From: Pararge aegeria
Lineage: Eukaryota; Arthropoda; Insecta; Lepidoptera; Nymphalidae
DNA: 64,000 bases
NCBI RefSeq assembly: GCF_905163445.1
Contig: NC_053193.1
Span: 6,076,001-6,140,000, forward strand
Direction of reading: 5' to 3'
In this document: positions 21,841-34,770 of the stretch, one piece after another
Numbering within the stretch: the first letter of the stretch is position 1
Layout: each line of letters starts with the position of its first letter
Translations under genes and position numbers: made by a program
The notes under the pieces: model-generated
The model's database searches: none
Seen by the model: only the letters and a program-made list of their open reading frames with translations
What the model was told of the DNA's origin: nothing

Positions 21841-23821
21841 TTACTATAAATACAATTTCGAGTGTTTTAGCTTGCTTGAAAATCGGTCTCCACTCCTCTC
21901 TGAACTGGCTCACTGTTGCTAAATGTAAATGATATACCTATAACAAAAAAACAGAGACATTATAATTTCTCTTGCGCCTGCCATGAATGTTTTTCGTATG
22001 GAATAAGATTGAATTAATTTCTCCGTTTGTAGATTATTTTTTTTGTATTAAATAAATACATCTAACTAAATACATCTTTTGATAAAAAATTGGTAGCATC
22101 TTAACAAGACTAAAGTGAAAGTACTTTCAAAATTAGATTGTGAGTCGTTACACGTTACGGACTTATCCGGGATCGCGATTACGCTTATCAAGGTCGCAAT
22201 CCACGCGACGGAAAATCCGAAGTTAACGTTTAAGGTAAAAAGGTTCGAGGTACTAACATAAACTGATTATAACGGAGGGGATTGTGAGATAAACAGAAGG
22301 CGAACCTTTTGAATTAAAAATAAACTTGAATAAAGAATCTCAAGTAGGTATAGTTCACAATAAAGCTATTTTTATTTATTTAAGAAGAGAATTATGTTTT
22401 ACCTGTAAATATGCTATCTTTTCTCGTATTTATTGGTGTGGAACTATATGAGTTGAGGTTTTGTTTGCATTTTCAATAAGGAAAGCTTTTAACCTATTGT
22501 ATTAACAATAGTAATTAAATAGTACGTTATTCTTTGTACAATTGGATAGTAGATTAATTACACTTCCGTAGTTTGATAAAACTTTAAAGAATTGTAATAT
22601 CACCATGTACACTTCAAATGGTGCCTATGAGCAAATCAAGCACAACCTAAAATTTACAGTTCTGCCACCCATAGCCCTCTAATAGTATCACTTTTGCCAC
22701 TTTCTTTTCGTCCTTTTCTATTGACGTCATTTTGGTGCTGTACTACGAGTATCTAAGGAAATAAAATTTGAATGAATAAACTTCTACTCTATCCTCACAA
22801 TATTACTAGTCCTTGCCTGTCCCGTGCAGCACGTTTAATATGAAAAAAACTATTAAGTTATAATTTTTACATGAAAAGCCAATACATATTTCAATAGTAG
22901 TTGCACAACCCATTATTTACTTAGCACAAATGAGTATATAAACACTAAGTCTACTAACAAGCTATTTAGCCATTGAGGTTCCGCGTTGGCTAAGTTCCGC
23001 TTCTTCGTTTCACTTTTTGTAAGTTAGGTCCAGAAATACTACATCTACTGTTTACAAAACTTCTGCCCTACTTCATAGAAATCTGCCGATCTAGTTTTTG
23101 ACAAATTTATACTGGACTACTCTAAACGTTTATAGCCTCAAATAAAAAATCAAATCAGTCCCTTTAAAACTAATGCGTGTACGTAACTATAACCGACTTT
23201 ATTAAAATAAATCGATACTGTTTTAAATTAAATTTCGGCAAAAAATAACGGTGTTGAATAACCTGATAACCTTAAAACATTTCTGAAAGCGAACATCTAA
23301 AAAAGTATTAAGAAAAACTTGATATCAAAAGAAAAGTGCCTCTTAAAATTGCTAAGTTTTATCTTCAATTTGTGGACATAATATCAATTACGCAAAGGAA
23401 TACTTCTTTTTAGCAAAAATAAAGAGGTTACAATAAAAATAAAGGTCGTATTTTTAAATAATAGAGGAAATACAGAAGAGCATTATGAATTACGAGTGGA
23501 AGTGGGAACCCTTTTAAAAATAAAGGGTTACTCCTTTGAATAATAACCTTACAAGAACTGGCATTTCGCACCGTTGTTCCAAAGTATTGTTTGTTATTTA
23601 TGAGAAAAGTTCGTTAGGAAACGATTTACATTATTCCTGTTTTGGAGGTGATGAGCTCTGAAAGGATTGTTTTAATGTATTCCGGTACAATTTTAATTAT
23701 GTACTCGGATCATTAATTTGTGAGGAATGAATAATGAAAACGACGTTTTGTTTTCCTGTAGATGACTTTGGAAAAGTTGTCAATGAAAAACTAAGTAACG
23801 AGTGCTTGGAATCTTGACAAC
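21841..23821. other. Noncoding stretch, nothing assigned
   Basis: AT-rich sequence; no exon, RNA or repeat recognised with confidence. Confidence 0.5.
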
Positions 23822-24150
23822 GTCCCTGACGCAATGGTGAGCATCTGTGGTCTTATGTGTGGGAGAATCCGGGTTCGATTCCCGGCAGGTTGATCTAGGA
23901 TCGGAAAATATAATTTCAGAATTTTCTCAGGACTGGTCTGGTGGGAAGCTCACAGGCCGTGGCTATTTACTACCCTACTGACAAAGACGAGCCGTAAGCG
24001 ATTTAGTGCCGGTATGATGTCGCGTACCAACCGCTTAAGGGTAACGTTTTTGACTGCCATACCCCTAACAGGTTACTCTGCTACCATCTTAGACAATTAC
24101 CTCGAGTGCTTATTGCAGTCAAAGGCTTTCTAGTAAAGAAATTAAAAAAA
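23822..24150 (+). mobile_element. SINE-C, full length, plus orientation
   Basis: tRNA-like head with ACGCAATGGTGAGC (A box) and GGGTTCGATTCCCGGCAGG (B box). The body has GGTCTGGTGGGAAG, GGCCGTGGCTATTTAC, GCGATTTAGTGCCGG, ACTGCCATACCCCTAACAGG and the tail TTGCAGTCAAAGGC. Confidence 0.88.
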
Positions 24151-26956
24151 ACGGTAAATTTTTCAAATTCATTTCGGTCATTAATTCTGGTATCAACATC
24201 ATTTAGGTTAAGGTTTCGGTTTGGTTGATTAAAGCGGTCAAATTGATCATCAATTATCATAATATTATAAATCCGATTTTACAAAGTGATGCATCACGTT
24301 TTGTGATATGCTCGCCAATCCAAAGTAGGTATGCGTTAGTTAATATTAGCCATTGCTGATGTAATTTTGGAAACTATTTCCGTTCTAGTGTATTTTTTAT
24401 ATTATAACACTATATGCACTGATACGTACTGTATTTGAGTCGTATAATGTTGCTTATTATATTTGACCAAGTGGTGGGCATCTTACTTCTCGCTTCCTGA
24501 GCTCTTTCCGGTCATATCCTAGCTGCCGTCCCATCGGACTTTAGAGGGAGGGAAGGAATAGAAAGTGCACACTACACTACACACTGTAATATCACTCGCG
24601 CAGTTAGAATATCTCTCTGGAGATTGTCAATCGTGACCCTTATCGCTCAGAGAAACTGTTGTCGTTAATAATATAGCCAGATGGCAGTAGTTAAATTCAT
24701 TATGAGGTATTAAAAAGACAAAATTGGCTCTAAATAGTTCGTGTAAACACGGTAGCTGGGTCGCCAGTTCCTTATTCTTGGCTGGAACTTGGCTGTCACA
24801 CTATCGTGTGTCTTGATGAAATGCAGAGTGATTTTCTATTGTCTTATATCGGCTACCTCCTTAATCAATCCAATCCATGCAGTGTTTTTTAGAATTAGCT
24901 TGAATAAAAGCCAAACCAAAAAAAATGTTTACGTTTCCTTTCCAACTACAGAACTGAACTGCACACGCACTTCTGACTCGCGCTTGGTAGGTTTTATTTA
25001 AAAAAGTCTCACAATAAAACGTCCACCAAACAAATCAGTCCAAACATTCAATAGAAATCCGAGCCTCGTACCATTAGGCTATTGTTGCTATAATCCTTAA
25101 CTTGACGACAATTCGGCCTCCATTTTCATTATATTTTTCCACTCGATCGATCTTCGGAAAGACGGTAATTACGGTAGATAATATCGAGTTGTTTGTTCTC
25201 GGCGTAGCCGGAATTATTGTTTGCTCGGGGAAATAAATTTTGTGGGATGTTTTTCATCCCTTATGACGTAATAGGCAATAAACCCGGAGGACTATTGGCA
25301 CGGTTGGGCCCTACCAACTTGTTTTGTAGAAATAACAAGTGATTTTAATGCAGACCGCACATTATTGCTTGGTTTCAAACGGGTTTTAAATAAACTGAAA
25401 TATATATGTAGGTTAAATCGGCCTCTATGAATATGTACCATATATATTTTAATTTATATCATGTTCGTAATTTCAGAATATAACCGGATGTTACTGGGTA
25501 GCTCCGTAAATTGTCCACAAATTAGGTAAATAAAATTTTATGCTTCAAAATATGTTACCTTAGGGGTTAAGAGTTAGGGGTTAGGTTTTAAGGGGGAAAG
25601 AGCTTTTACTTAAAAATTAACGCAAAAGTCTGTAATCAACTTTATACTCTCTCAGGAAGTTTATGCATTTCATGTATACAAGGTATTCCATTTACCTTAG
25701 AAAAGTTCTTTAAACAAAAGCAAGCAAGCATGTTTATAACTTGTGTCGTTATTTTCTCTCAATTTACATTGAAATTGAAAATTTGCCATCTAAGAGATAT
25801 ATATTGTTTAACTTTTGTTGTTAAATTGAATTGAGTCAAAGACTTTAATGGTAATTTGGCAATACCAAATTTCATAGATGTCTTTTTGGAATTATTTCTG
25901 GATGATGTTTAAATTATATTTGTGAAGTTGTACTATTTGTTTCGTTAACGCTAGTATTTAAACCGAATCAGTTAATATGTTCAAATAAAACAAAAATTCA
26001 AATGATAATTTGGTGCATAAGAAGCATCCAATGCCGAGTGCCAGCGGCGCAGTGAGGCGTCTGTATCAATTTGAATAATTGTGGTCTTTTGATACACCTT
26101 TTGATCAGCTAGCTGTTTTAAATTTCAAATGCCGAAATAATTATTGTGTTAATCTATAATGACTAAATGTAGTAAATTTCATACATTTTATAATATTGCT
26201 TAGAGTTGCTATAGATCGAATAAATTAAAGGGGCTGTCGATGCACAATACTGAAGAATATGTCACAAGAATCTATACAATACAAAAAATTAAATAATTTT
26301 AAAACCTTACATATTTAGGAAGTGGTGCAAAAAAAATTATTCGCCATTTTGTGTTAGCGACCATCTTGACATTCAAATTTCTTCTAATCAAGCCCTTTCA
26401 ATTGATACCCATATTTGTCTAAGCGGCCGAATCTTGGACCGATGTTCATGAAGCATAGCTAAAAGCAATCCTGACTAAGTGATTCACCTTTCAAACAAAA
26501 AAAAACAAAATCAAAATCTTTTAATTTGTTCGGGAAATGCGATGTCACAGAAAAACACCGACACTCATAAACGCAGACGCGTCAACCTTATAAAATCCCG
26601 TCATTTTTGCGTCAAGGGTTAAAAAAATACGCTATAACGGCAAGGCAAAGGTGGGTCAAACCGCAGGGCACAGCTTGAACTGTCATAAACGCTCTTAAAG
26701 CACGATAAATCTGATACTAAACATGATCGTTAAATGATCATCAACGTTCCCAACACTCCACAACTAAGTCAGTTATTGTCGGCTTATTATCTACACAACC
26801 CTCAGAGTTGCCAACGCCACAAGCTAATCCTCTGATGTTGTGAAACTTCGCAACATCACAGATAAGAAACACTCGCAGATGAAGACAGATTAGTTGTTAG
26901 AAACATAACAGATAACTATCGAGAAAATAAACAAACTTTTCGCAACTAAGAGGCTC
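24151..26956. other. Noncoding stretch with one LINE-like scrap
   Basis: About 24480-24600 (CTAGCTGCCGTCCCATCGGA) resembles a common lepidopteran non-LTR fragment. AGCCCTTTCAATTGATACCC (about 26391) is a dispersed module also seen near 28060. No exon recognised. Confidence 0.5.
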
Positions 26957-27247
26957 AAAGGCTTTAGAGGTACACTATTTACTGTCTCTGTGAAACCGAA
27001 ACGCTAATTGTTTTTGAGTAAACCATTGCCATAGTTTTTACTGAAAGAAATCAGATACAGATCTGTCATCACATGCAAAAGTAAAATCGAGTGACTCCCG
27101 TCACTTCATTAGGTACGCGGCGCGTAGCGTAAGTACTAGGCAGGTGTCAGTATTTTATCTTAAATGGAGTTGTCATAAGTAAATACTAAGAATGTTTTGA
27201 ATTAGTTTGTATGGAAAAATAGATATGTTATGATTTCTTATGAAATA
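26957..27247 (+). repeat. Family F dispersed repeat, copy 2
   Basis: Same order of blocks as 18905-19229, including GGTACGCGGCGCGTAGCGTA. Confidence 0.8.
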
Positions 27248-27339
27248 AGGATGCACCCTTAACAACATTTCGTAATTCCGTTACACGATTAATAATACCT
27301 TATTCTGAGATTAATGAGACTACATTTGTATTTTTGCCG

Positions 27340-27612
27340 ACCTCCTTGTCCCAACGGTGAGCGCTGTGATGATGAATTTGGGGATTTTTAAATTTCTGAA
27401 TTTCTCTGATCTGGTCTGGTGGAAGGCTTCGGCCACGTAGTGACCACTCTAGCGATTTAGCGTTCCGTTACAATGCCGCGTAGAAACCGTTTAGGGGTAT
27501 GAGTTAAACATAACTGCCATACCTATAACAGGCTATCAGACTATCTAAGACTGCATCAGATGAGTCTGCAGTCAAGGGCTTACCTTTAGTGGAATAGACA
27601 AAAAAGACTTAA
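27340..27612 (+). mobile_element. SINE-C, plus orientation, head partly lost
   Basis: CCCAACGGTGAGCGCTGTGA, CTGGTCTGGTGGAAGGCTTC, GCGATTTAGCGTTCCGTTAC, GTAGAAACCGTTTAGGGGTA and TGCAGTCAAGGGCTTACC. Confidence 0.88.
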
Positions 27613-27804
27613 CGACGGTTCAGTGCGACAAGTGCTTCTAATGAGAACTTCTCGATAGAAGACCTAGCAAGTTTAGTTTTGACCTGGAAACTAACCTCAA
27701 AACCTCGTGATCTTTTGCCGAATACGCCTACTTATTACCTGCCTCGTTAGTATTAAAACATGCCGTAATATCTGTTTATCAATTACGAATAATACTCGTA
27801 GACT

Positions 27805-28625
27805 AGAGAACCAAATTGCAAATTGTAACAGTATTCACAACATGAAATTCTAATTAAACCGCATTCTGTTAATGAGTGCATGTTGAAGCAGCAGAACGCG
27901 AACAATAGAGTGAGCTTGTAAAGAACAATATATAAATTTCTACTAGTCAAGGCCTTACATTTATATCCATGAGGTAGTGAAAAAAATGTAACTAGCCAAT
28001 TTTTGGTGGCGGCCATATTGGATTTAAAATTTGTCATAGTTTGTAGTATTCTACCAGTGAAGCCCTTTCATTGAATATCGTTACCGTCGTTTTTTCGTAG
28101 GGGTATAAAAATCACGCAGATCAATGTCGGCAGTAAAAAATATCTTAAAATTATTTTAAAATGTAACATACGCGCGAGATTCTCTTACTTATGGCTAAGA
28201 AATGATGAAACGCGTATAAAATGAGAAGACCAGGATAATTGAAAATGGTAACACTCTTCACAACATGAAATCCTAATTAAGCCGCATTCAGATAATGAAT
28301 GTATCTTTAAGCAATAGAACACGGTCAATAGAGTGAGCTTGTAAAGAAAAAAACGCAGATCAGAGTGTGCAGTAACAATTTACCCTTTAATTTAACCTTC
28401 AAATTAATTAATAATATAGACGTACGCGCACGTTTGCCTTGTTACAAAAAAATATGAAACACTTATAATACAAAAAACTAGGGTAATTGCAAATTGCAAT
28501 ACTCTTCACAACATGAAATCCTAACTAAGCCACATTTAGTTAATGAATGCATCTTCAAGCAGTAGAACGCGGACAATAGAGTAAGCTTGTAATGAACAAA
28601 ATGACGCAGACCATTGTGTGCCGTA
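27805..28625. repeat. Three direct units of about 250 bp (family H), first interrupted
   Basis: TTCACAACATGAAATYCTAA, then AGAACRCGGACAATAGAGT and AGCTTGTAAWGAACAA start near 27835, 28258 and 28506. Units 2 and 3 are about 248 bp apart. Unit 1 to 2 is about 423 bp because a roughly 175-bp segment (about 27935-28110) with the AGCCCTTTCATTGAATATC module sits inside unit 1. Confidence 0.8.
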
Positions 28626-28787
28626 ATAATTTTAATTAAAAAACTTTCCATTTATTAATTCGAAATGTTCAGGTTGACGTGAGGTTTCCTTCGTTCCTAA
28701 GGGCATAAATTACCAGAAAATCATTTTAAACCAGCGGTTTAAATTTTCTTTATTAAAAAAAAAAATGTTAGCTGCCTCTCTGAACAG

Positions 28788-29010
28788 GCACCAAAGGCAT
28801 ACTAGTTACCACTCTAGCTATTCAGCGTTCCGTTACTATGTCGCATAGAAACCGATAAGGAGTATGTATTAAATATATCTGCAATACCTATTGTTATGGG
28901 TATTGCAGTATAGCCCGCTCCCCTCTAAGTCGCAATCGCCGTTCCATCAGGTGAGTCTCCCACAGTGGCGAACACAATGTTTATGAAAATGTCATAAATG
29001 GAATAACCAA
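28788..29010 (+). mobile_element. SINE-C, 5'-truncated, plus orientation
   Basis: GTTACCACTCTAGC, TCAGCGTTCCGTTACTATGT, CGCATAGAAACCGATAAGGA and CCATCAGGTGAGTCTCCCAC; the A-rich tail ends near 29010. Confidence 0.75.
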
Positions 29011-29105
29011 ACGCTTAAACGAGTTTAAAAAAAAAATAGGTTAGGCGGTGCTTTAGTGCATACATTAAGTGCACGCCACTGCGCATTCTCTTATTTATAC
29101 TGATA

Positions 29106-31036
29106 TCTATATATATATATATAATGAAAATGGTCTTCGTTTGAGGCTCAATCACGCCTAAACCACTGATCGTATCGACATGAAACTACCACCATTCGAT
29201 GCGAATTTTTTCCTAGATGGTTTATGGCTATCTATTTTTTGAATTCCAACATTCCTTCATTTTTTTATTGCTGTTTTACTTTTATGAACATTTATCCCGC
29301 TAATAAAAACAAAAGATAAGCATTTTCTCTTGATTCTTTTGTTTTCATGGATTTCAACAGAGTGTAAACGGATTATGGTTTTTTACATTCAGCTAAGAAT
29401 CTACTCACGGTAGTGGAGAACGGCTGGACCAATTGGGCTTTTTTTTATCTTCAGAATTGTCAGGAGAAAGTTTTGTATGTAAGAAAATTTTAAAAAAGCC
29501 CGATAAAAAGTTAAAAATTTCGATGATAATCGAAGAATTCCCATCTATATAGTCACTCACCACGAAATCTCGGGAACCATAAGACTTAGAAACGTGAAAC
29601 TGATTAGGAATATTACTTTTGCTATGTAGAGGTCAGCTATGAATAGATTTTAAGAAATTCATTCCCCAAAGGGGATTGCGGGGGCGTTAACAATGAACAA
29701 TTCCCGTTTTTAAACTATAGCTCCTATAGACTTTGAAATTTGGTAGCAATCTTCTGTAAGAGGTGTAGAAATAGGCTATGAACGAATTTTACGATAGCTC
29801 ACCCCACAGGGGGTTGCTAGGGTGGGTATTAACAATTAATATTTTTAATTTTCCAGCTAAAGCTCCTACAAGCTCCAAATTTTGTAGGAATTTTCTATAA
29901 GTGATGTAAAAATGATTTATGAACAAATTTTACGATATCCCACCCCAAAGAAGATTGCGGGGGCGTTAACAATGAAAATTTTCAATTTCCAAGCTATAGC
30001 TCCTATAGACTCCAAATTTAGTGAGAGTGTTCTATATGTAATATAAAAATGATCTTCGAGCGGATTTTACAATGAATCACCTCCAATAAGGTTCGCGGGG
30101 GTGGGTGTTAACAATAAAAAAATTCAATTTCGAAATATAGCTTCTAAAAATTCTAAATATGGTAGGAATCTTTTATTATTCACATAAAGAACATCTCAAA
30201 ATGGATTTCAATAAAGTCTACTTCCGACAGGAATTGCGGGGGTGGGTGTTAAAATCTAAAATTTTTATTTCTAACCTGTAACTTCTACAGACTCCAAATT
30301 TGGTGGGGATCTTCGTGTATGTAGGGATATTCGTGTATTTCCTTACAAAATCGTCTTTTTGGCAGCGGAGAAAAAGTAATTGAGAGGTTTCAAAAATTTA
30401 ACTTTACATGTATCCAATCAACGGACTAAGAATTTTACATTCATTTTACTTTTGCAGACTACATAACCGACGAATTCTTTTATTGCGGGATCGCGGAAAT
30501 GTAACAGATTAAAATGAATGCATTTTCCAAGCACATGAGATGTGGAAAAGAAATTTAGTTACTTATTCCAATAGAATTCATAAAAAACATGCACAATTAA
30601 TTTTCTATAAAAAAATTGATGTCACGGAGAAAATTTTAGTTAACAGAAAATTCGGCGCACTTGAACCTAGACAGATTTCAACTTCACATATGAGACTTGC
30701 AATGACTTTAACTTAAACTTTCAATGCTCATTTCAAATTTTTTTCTTCATGTCAATTATTATTAATTTTTGGAAGAAAGGCACGGAAATGTTATAATGAT
30801 TGCACATTGAAAGTTACAATGAATATTAGTGAGAAAAATCACCTGGATGAAAGATACAGGCTAAATCGATGGAATTTGGAATTTGAGTAAGTCTAAACAA
30901 TATCGATGCTATGATGATGATATGTTCTATCCGCGGGGCCTATTTATGTTCATACAAAAATAAAAAAAAATGAAACATAAAATGTAATTTATTTCCTTTT
31001 TCAATTCGCCCAGCGAAGCGGGCTGGAAACGGCTAG
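29106..31036 (+). mobile_element. Non-autonomous Helitron-like element, about 1.9 kb
   Basis: Begins TCTATATATATA after A at 29105. Ends with a small hairpin (CCAGC..GCTGG) about 8 nt before CTAG at 31033-31036, followed by T. This is the Helitron signature of TC/CTRR ends, 3' hairpin and A-T insertion. The 5' region (CACTGATCGTATCGACATGA) is a common lepidopteran repeat start. No Rep/helicase frame is visible. It contains a 139-bp tandem array. Confidence 0.65.
29640..30330 (+). repeat. Five-unit tandem array, about 139-bp period
   Basis: The phrase ATTGCGGGGGCGTTAACAAT and variants recurs at about 29675, 29813, 29953, 30092 and 30232, each followed by a TCCTAYAGACTCCAAATTTG-like block. The period is 138-140 bp, not a multiple of three, and units are clearly diverged. 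Confidence 0.85.
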
Positions 31037-31045
31037 TATATTATA

Positions 31046-31788
31046 AAGAGGTAAAGTTTGTGAGTTTGTGGTACTGTCGGAGGTAATCTCTGGATCTACA
31101 GAACCAATTTTGAAAATTCTTTTATAATATAAAGCCACATTATTTGTGATTGCCATAGGCTATATATATTAAGCTGAAAACTGAAAAGAACTTTGCGTAG
31201 TAGTCAGATTTGCAAAGTAAGTCGGAGAAAAAACTGTCGAACGAAAACGTTCCTTGCGAACGCCGCCTTAATGATGAGCTGATACGCCTGATAATGGCTA
31301 CAAAAAATTCCGCGACAGCGTAGGTATAACTTTTATATGTAAGTAACATAGTCGACACAAAAGTCGTTTTTCATATTAAAAAACAATTAAAATCGTTGGG
31401 TCATGTTTTGGTATAAATCATATTTGTTAACGATTCAAAGCTGCAACAACTCTTTCTCAACTCTTTTTAAAAGATACATGCAAAATGTTATAGAGTATCA
31501 AATAACTCGAGCGCCGATAATACTTGCTAAATCTCTCATCAACCGTCCGATTCTAGTTTAAATTGTGAAGTGGCTTAGCTAAATAGCTTGGTCAAGTGAT
31601 AATTTTGAAATTCCGGCTCTGTATGTTATTGTAATTAAACACTAATTGGACCATAGACACCACGAGACTTCTATGGTTTAAATGGGCAAATAAATAAATA
31701 AATAAAGCCCATCTTTTTGGATTGTCAAAATATCATATTCAAACTTATACTTACACACTTACACACTTACACATATTCAAACCAAACT
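31046..31788. other. Noncoding stretch, nothing assigned
   Basis: Short (AAAT)n run near 31687-31706 and ACACTT repeats near 31750-31772; otherwise unassigned. Confidence 0.5.
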
Positions 31789-31845
31789 TCAAAATTACAT
31801 ATTTTTGTGCATGCCGTGTGCATGGACAAAAATGTGTAATTTTGA
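31789..31845. repeat. Inverted repeat, 25-bp arms with two mismatches, 7-nt spacer
   Basis: Arm 31789-31813 (TCAAAATTACATATTTTTGT...) pairs with 31821-31845. Confidence 0.9.
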
Positions 31846-31860
31846 TGTTTTTGTAGTCTA

Positions 31861-32172
31861 AGAAGGTAGCGGGCTAACCTGTTACAGTCTATTTTTTCTC
31901 ACTTATTTTTTATTGCAAACAATCTTTTTGTTACTCTTTAGTTTTACTCACAAAAAAATAACAAGTATGAAAAAATTGACATTAGGGTTTGATATAAACC
32001 ATCTAAATGGTTTCCGCGCGACATCGTGCCGAAACGCTTAATGGCTTAGCGGCACGCCTTTGTCGATAGGGTGACAACTAGCCACGGCCTAAGCCTCCCA
32101 CCAGACCAGACCAGAGATTCAGATATTATAAATTCCCAAATTGCCTCTGCTGGGGACCGCCACCTTCAGACG
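31861..32172 (-). mobile_element. SINE-C, minus orientation
   Basis: GGTAGCGGGCTAACCTGTTA, GGCACGCCTTTGTCGATAGG, CTAGCCACGGCCTAAGCC, CCCACCAGACCAGACCAGAG, TATAAATTCCCAAATTGCC. Confidence 0.88.
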
Positions 32173-32682
32173 TATATATTATAATATGATATGATAACTT
32201 TTACTTGATTCCGGAAACAGGATGGCCAGCAGACTACCCAAAAAGATTCGATTTTTCGTCGTTATTCAGAGTCAAAGTCAGAAATATTTTTACTCAAGTA
32301 GACCCACAGATGAACTTTTGATGCGTACATTACATGAGAAAAATGTACACGGTAGTGAGATGATGGCGATAACCATATTCATAAACTTAAATATAAAGCT
32401 ACTACTATTAGGGTTATCACCGAGAACTTAATTCTACGAGTATGTTTTGCTACGATAATAGGCCGCCAATGAGCACTTTAACAGATTGTTACATAGCTTT
32501 AAAAAACAAAATTGGTAATTACCAAGCAACTAGTCGAATATCGTTCTAATGACTTACTAGTAATTATTCACTACGACATGATATCATAATTAATTACAAG
32601 TCCACAACTCTAATTAGTTCGCGTACATAATTCAAACTATTACATAATAGTTGCGCACATCGAATTAGACATTATTATACCC
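32173..32682. other. Noncoding stretch, nothing assigned
   Basis: A 69-codon open frame at 32222 has no recognisable feature. Confidence 0.5.
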
Positions 32683-32817
32683 GTTTTCACTAACGGCGAA
32701 TAAGGAGATTCTTAGGCATAAATCAACCGTACACCTACAGTTATCACCTAAATCGAATGCCTAATGATATAGGCTGGGTTTAGCTTAGGTTTATTGAAAC
32801 AGGCATTAGTCATATAC
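32683..32817. mobile_element. MITE, short copy
   Basis: Left end TATACCCGTTTTCACTAACG; right end, read in reverse complement, GACTAATGCCTGTTTCAATAAA. It shares its ends with the longer element at 54110-54540 and the internal phrase GAATGCCTAATGA with its GGATGCCTAGTGA. Confidence 0.7.
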
Positions 32818-34498
32818 CTTTACCTTTATTTGATAGTCGCTCCTACATTTTGACAAGTTGAACTCAAAAGTACCTAAGGTTCTTATAATAAGAATAATAT
32901 ATTGAATCATATAACTATATGCAACAAATTGCAATGTTACTTTTGACTTATAATTCTTCTCTACGTTAATGATAATCACACCACATCATTTACTTTGCCA
33001 AAGTCGGGTAGTGGCTATGAATTTTTTATTCAGGAGCCTTTTTGAGATTTTCAGAGTTAGATTCATAGTACAATTGCTTTTTTTTGGCAAAAACAGTCAT
33101 TACATAGAAGTAACTTAATACATATAAAAACAATCTTATTATAGACTAAACTTTGCGGAAAAAGTACATTAATTTATAAAAGTTGAAATTATATAAGCAT
33201 TGACCAGAGCAGTAAGGCAGTAAGTGGCAAAAAATAATAAGTAGGTACATAAGTATCAAAAACAGCAAGCAAGAAAAAGAAATTAAGTATAAAGGTATAT
33301 TATATGTTTTTTAAAAGATGCAGTTTTTTTTAATGAGCTAAAAACAGGCCCACGTCGTATCACGTATTTTTATAGAAAAATGACGATGAAAATCAATTCA
33401 GTTTACGATTTGGGCGAATAAAGAGTTTTAATCGGCATTTAATCGAGCGGTAATCCATTGCTTCGGCGCTTATAAAGACTTAAAATAATTATGGTTTTTT
33501 GAGGAATTTTCATAGGAGTGATTGTAGTGATTACAACGAAAGTTGTAATAAATGAAATTCTGATAAATGTACGTTGGCCTTTTTCGAATAAAGTACGTGA
33601 AAATTGCTTCAAATAACACAACCGAAATATTATATTGAACAAACGAAGGCAAATATATAAAATTTTTAATGTTATTATTTTATTGAATAGTTTGGCGATT
33701 AGGTGAATAAATCCTAAATTTCTAAAAGCAAGTTAAAGTTAGTTGATCACCAAGAATTATACCCAAATCACAAACCTGGTTAACACGCTTGCGACTGTTA
33801 TTACAGAAGTTAAATTTTATGGCATATTTTTTTATAGAAGGGTTTACAGCAACACAAGGTTTTTATATAGGTACACATATACAAAATATAAGGGATTACG
33901 TTTTAGTGATAATAACCTGAACCAATAGTTAGACGTGCTTTACGAGGGACGAGAATGACACAATCAATCTAACTCCTGGCTGGTACTGAGAATTTTTGGT
34001 AGAAAAAACCAATACTTAGTCATTTTTAGCTCTAACCTGCAATCCAACACGAGACCGCAATCAGTTGTTAAACAAGGCATAGTTGGAGTGTCAAATAACG
34101 TTTGGTCCTTATAGAAATGGATAAAATTTACGCTAACATGTATCGTAATTTAAAGAAAAACATTGGCCCGCAGGTTCCCATAACTCGGCTTATACCTCTA
34201 CATAGATTATCCGATAAACTGAATCCCATGTTAATTTTATAAAGCTTTTTGCATTGGAACTGGTGGATAATAATGTATCCATAGTCGAATCGGGCTTTCG
34301 TTAAAATTATGAAAAGCTGTTAATCAATAACCAATAATCCGATGGGATTAATTGAAAACCATTCATGTCCCCTCAACAATTTTAATTGCTTCGCATTCAT
34401 AATTAAATCACTTAGCTGCGTAGAATTTCCATACTACATAAAGCAGACACGTTCATATACCTATATACCATAGTGAATTATTTATAAGTATATTATAT
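32818..34498. other. Noncoding stretch, nothing assigned
   Basis: AT-rich; no feature recognised. Confidence 0.5.
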
Positions 34499-34770
34499 AA
34501 GCGGTGATAGCCTAGATGTTAGGACTTCGACTTCACTTTTGGTAGGCCGGGTTCGGATTTCAGAATGCGCCTCTGTTTTTTTTTAGTTTTGTGTTATGCG
34601 ACTAAATGTCACTTGCTTTAACCACGAAGAATAACATCGTGAGGACACCTGCATGCCTGAGATTTCTATCAATCCGCGCTGGGCCAGCGTACGGTACTAC
34701 GTCCTTTACCCTTCTCATTATGGCAGGAGACCCGTAACCTGTAGTGGACGATGGTTTGTTAAAATGATTA
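34499..34770 (+). mobile_element. SINE-A, plus orientation
   Basis: GCGGTGATAGCCTAGATGTT, GGCCGGGTTCGGATTTCAG, ACATCGTGAGGACACCTGCA, CTGGGCCAGCG and GGAGACCCGTAACCTGTAGT. Confidence 0.85.

Noticed and set aside
29640..30330. CRISPR-like array
   Set aside because: Eukaryotic context, long diverged units and no short identical repeats with unique spacers.
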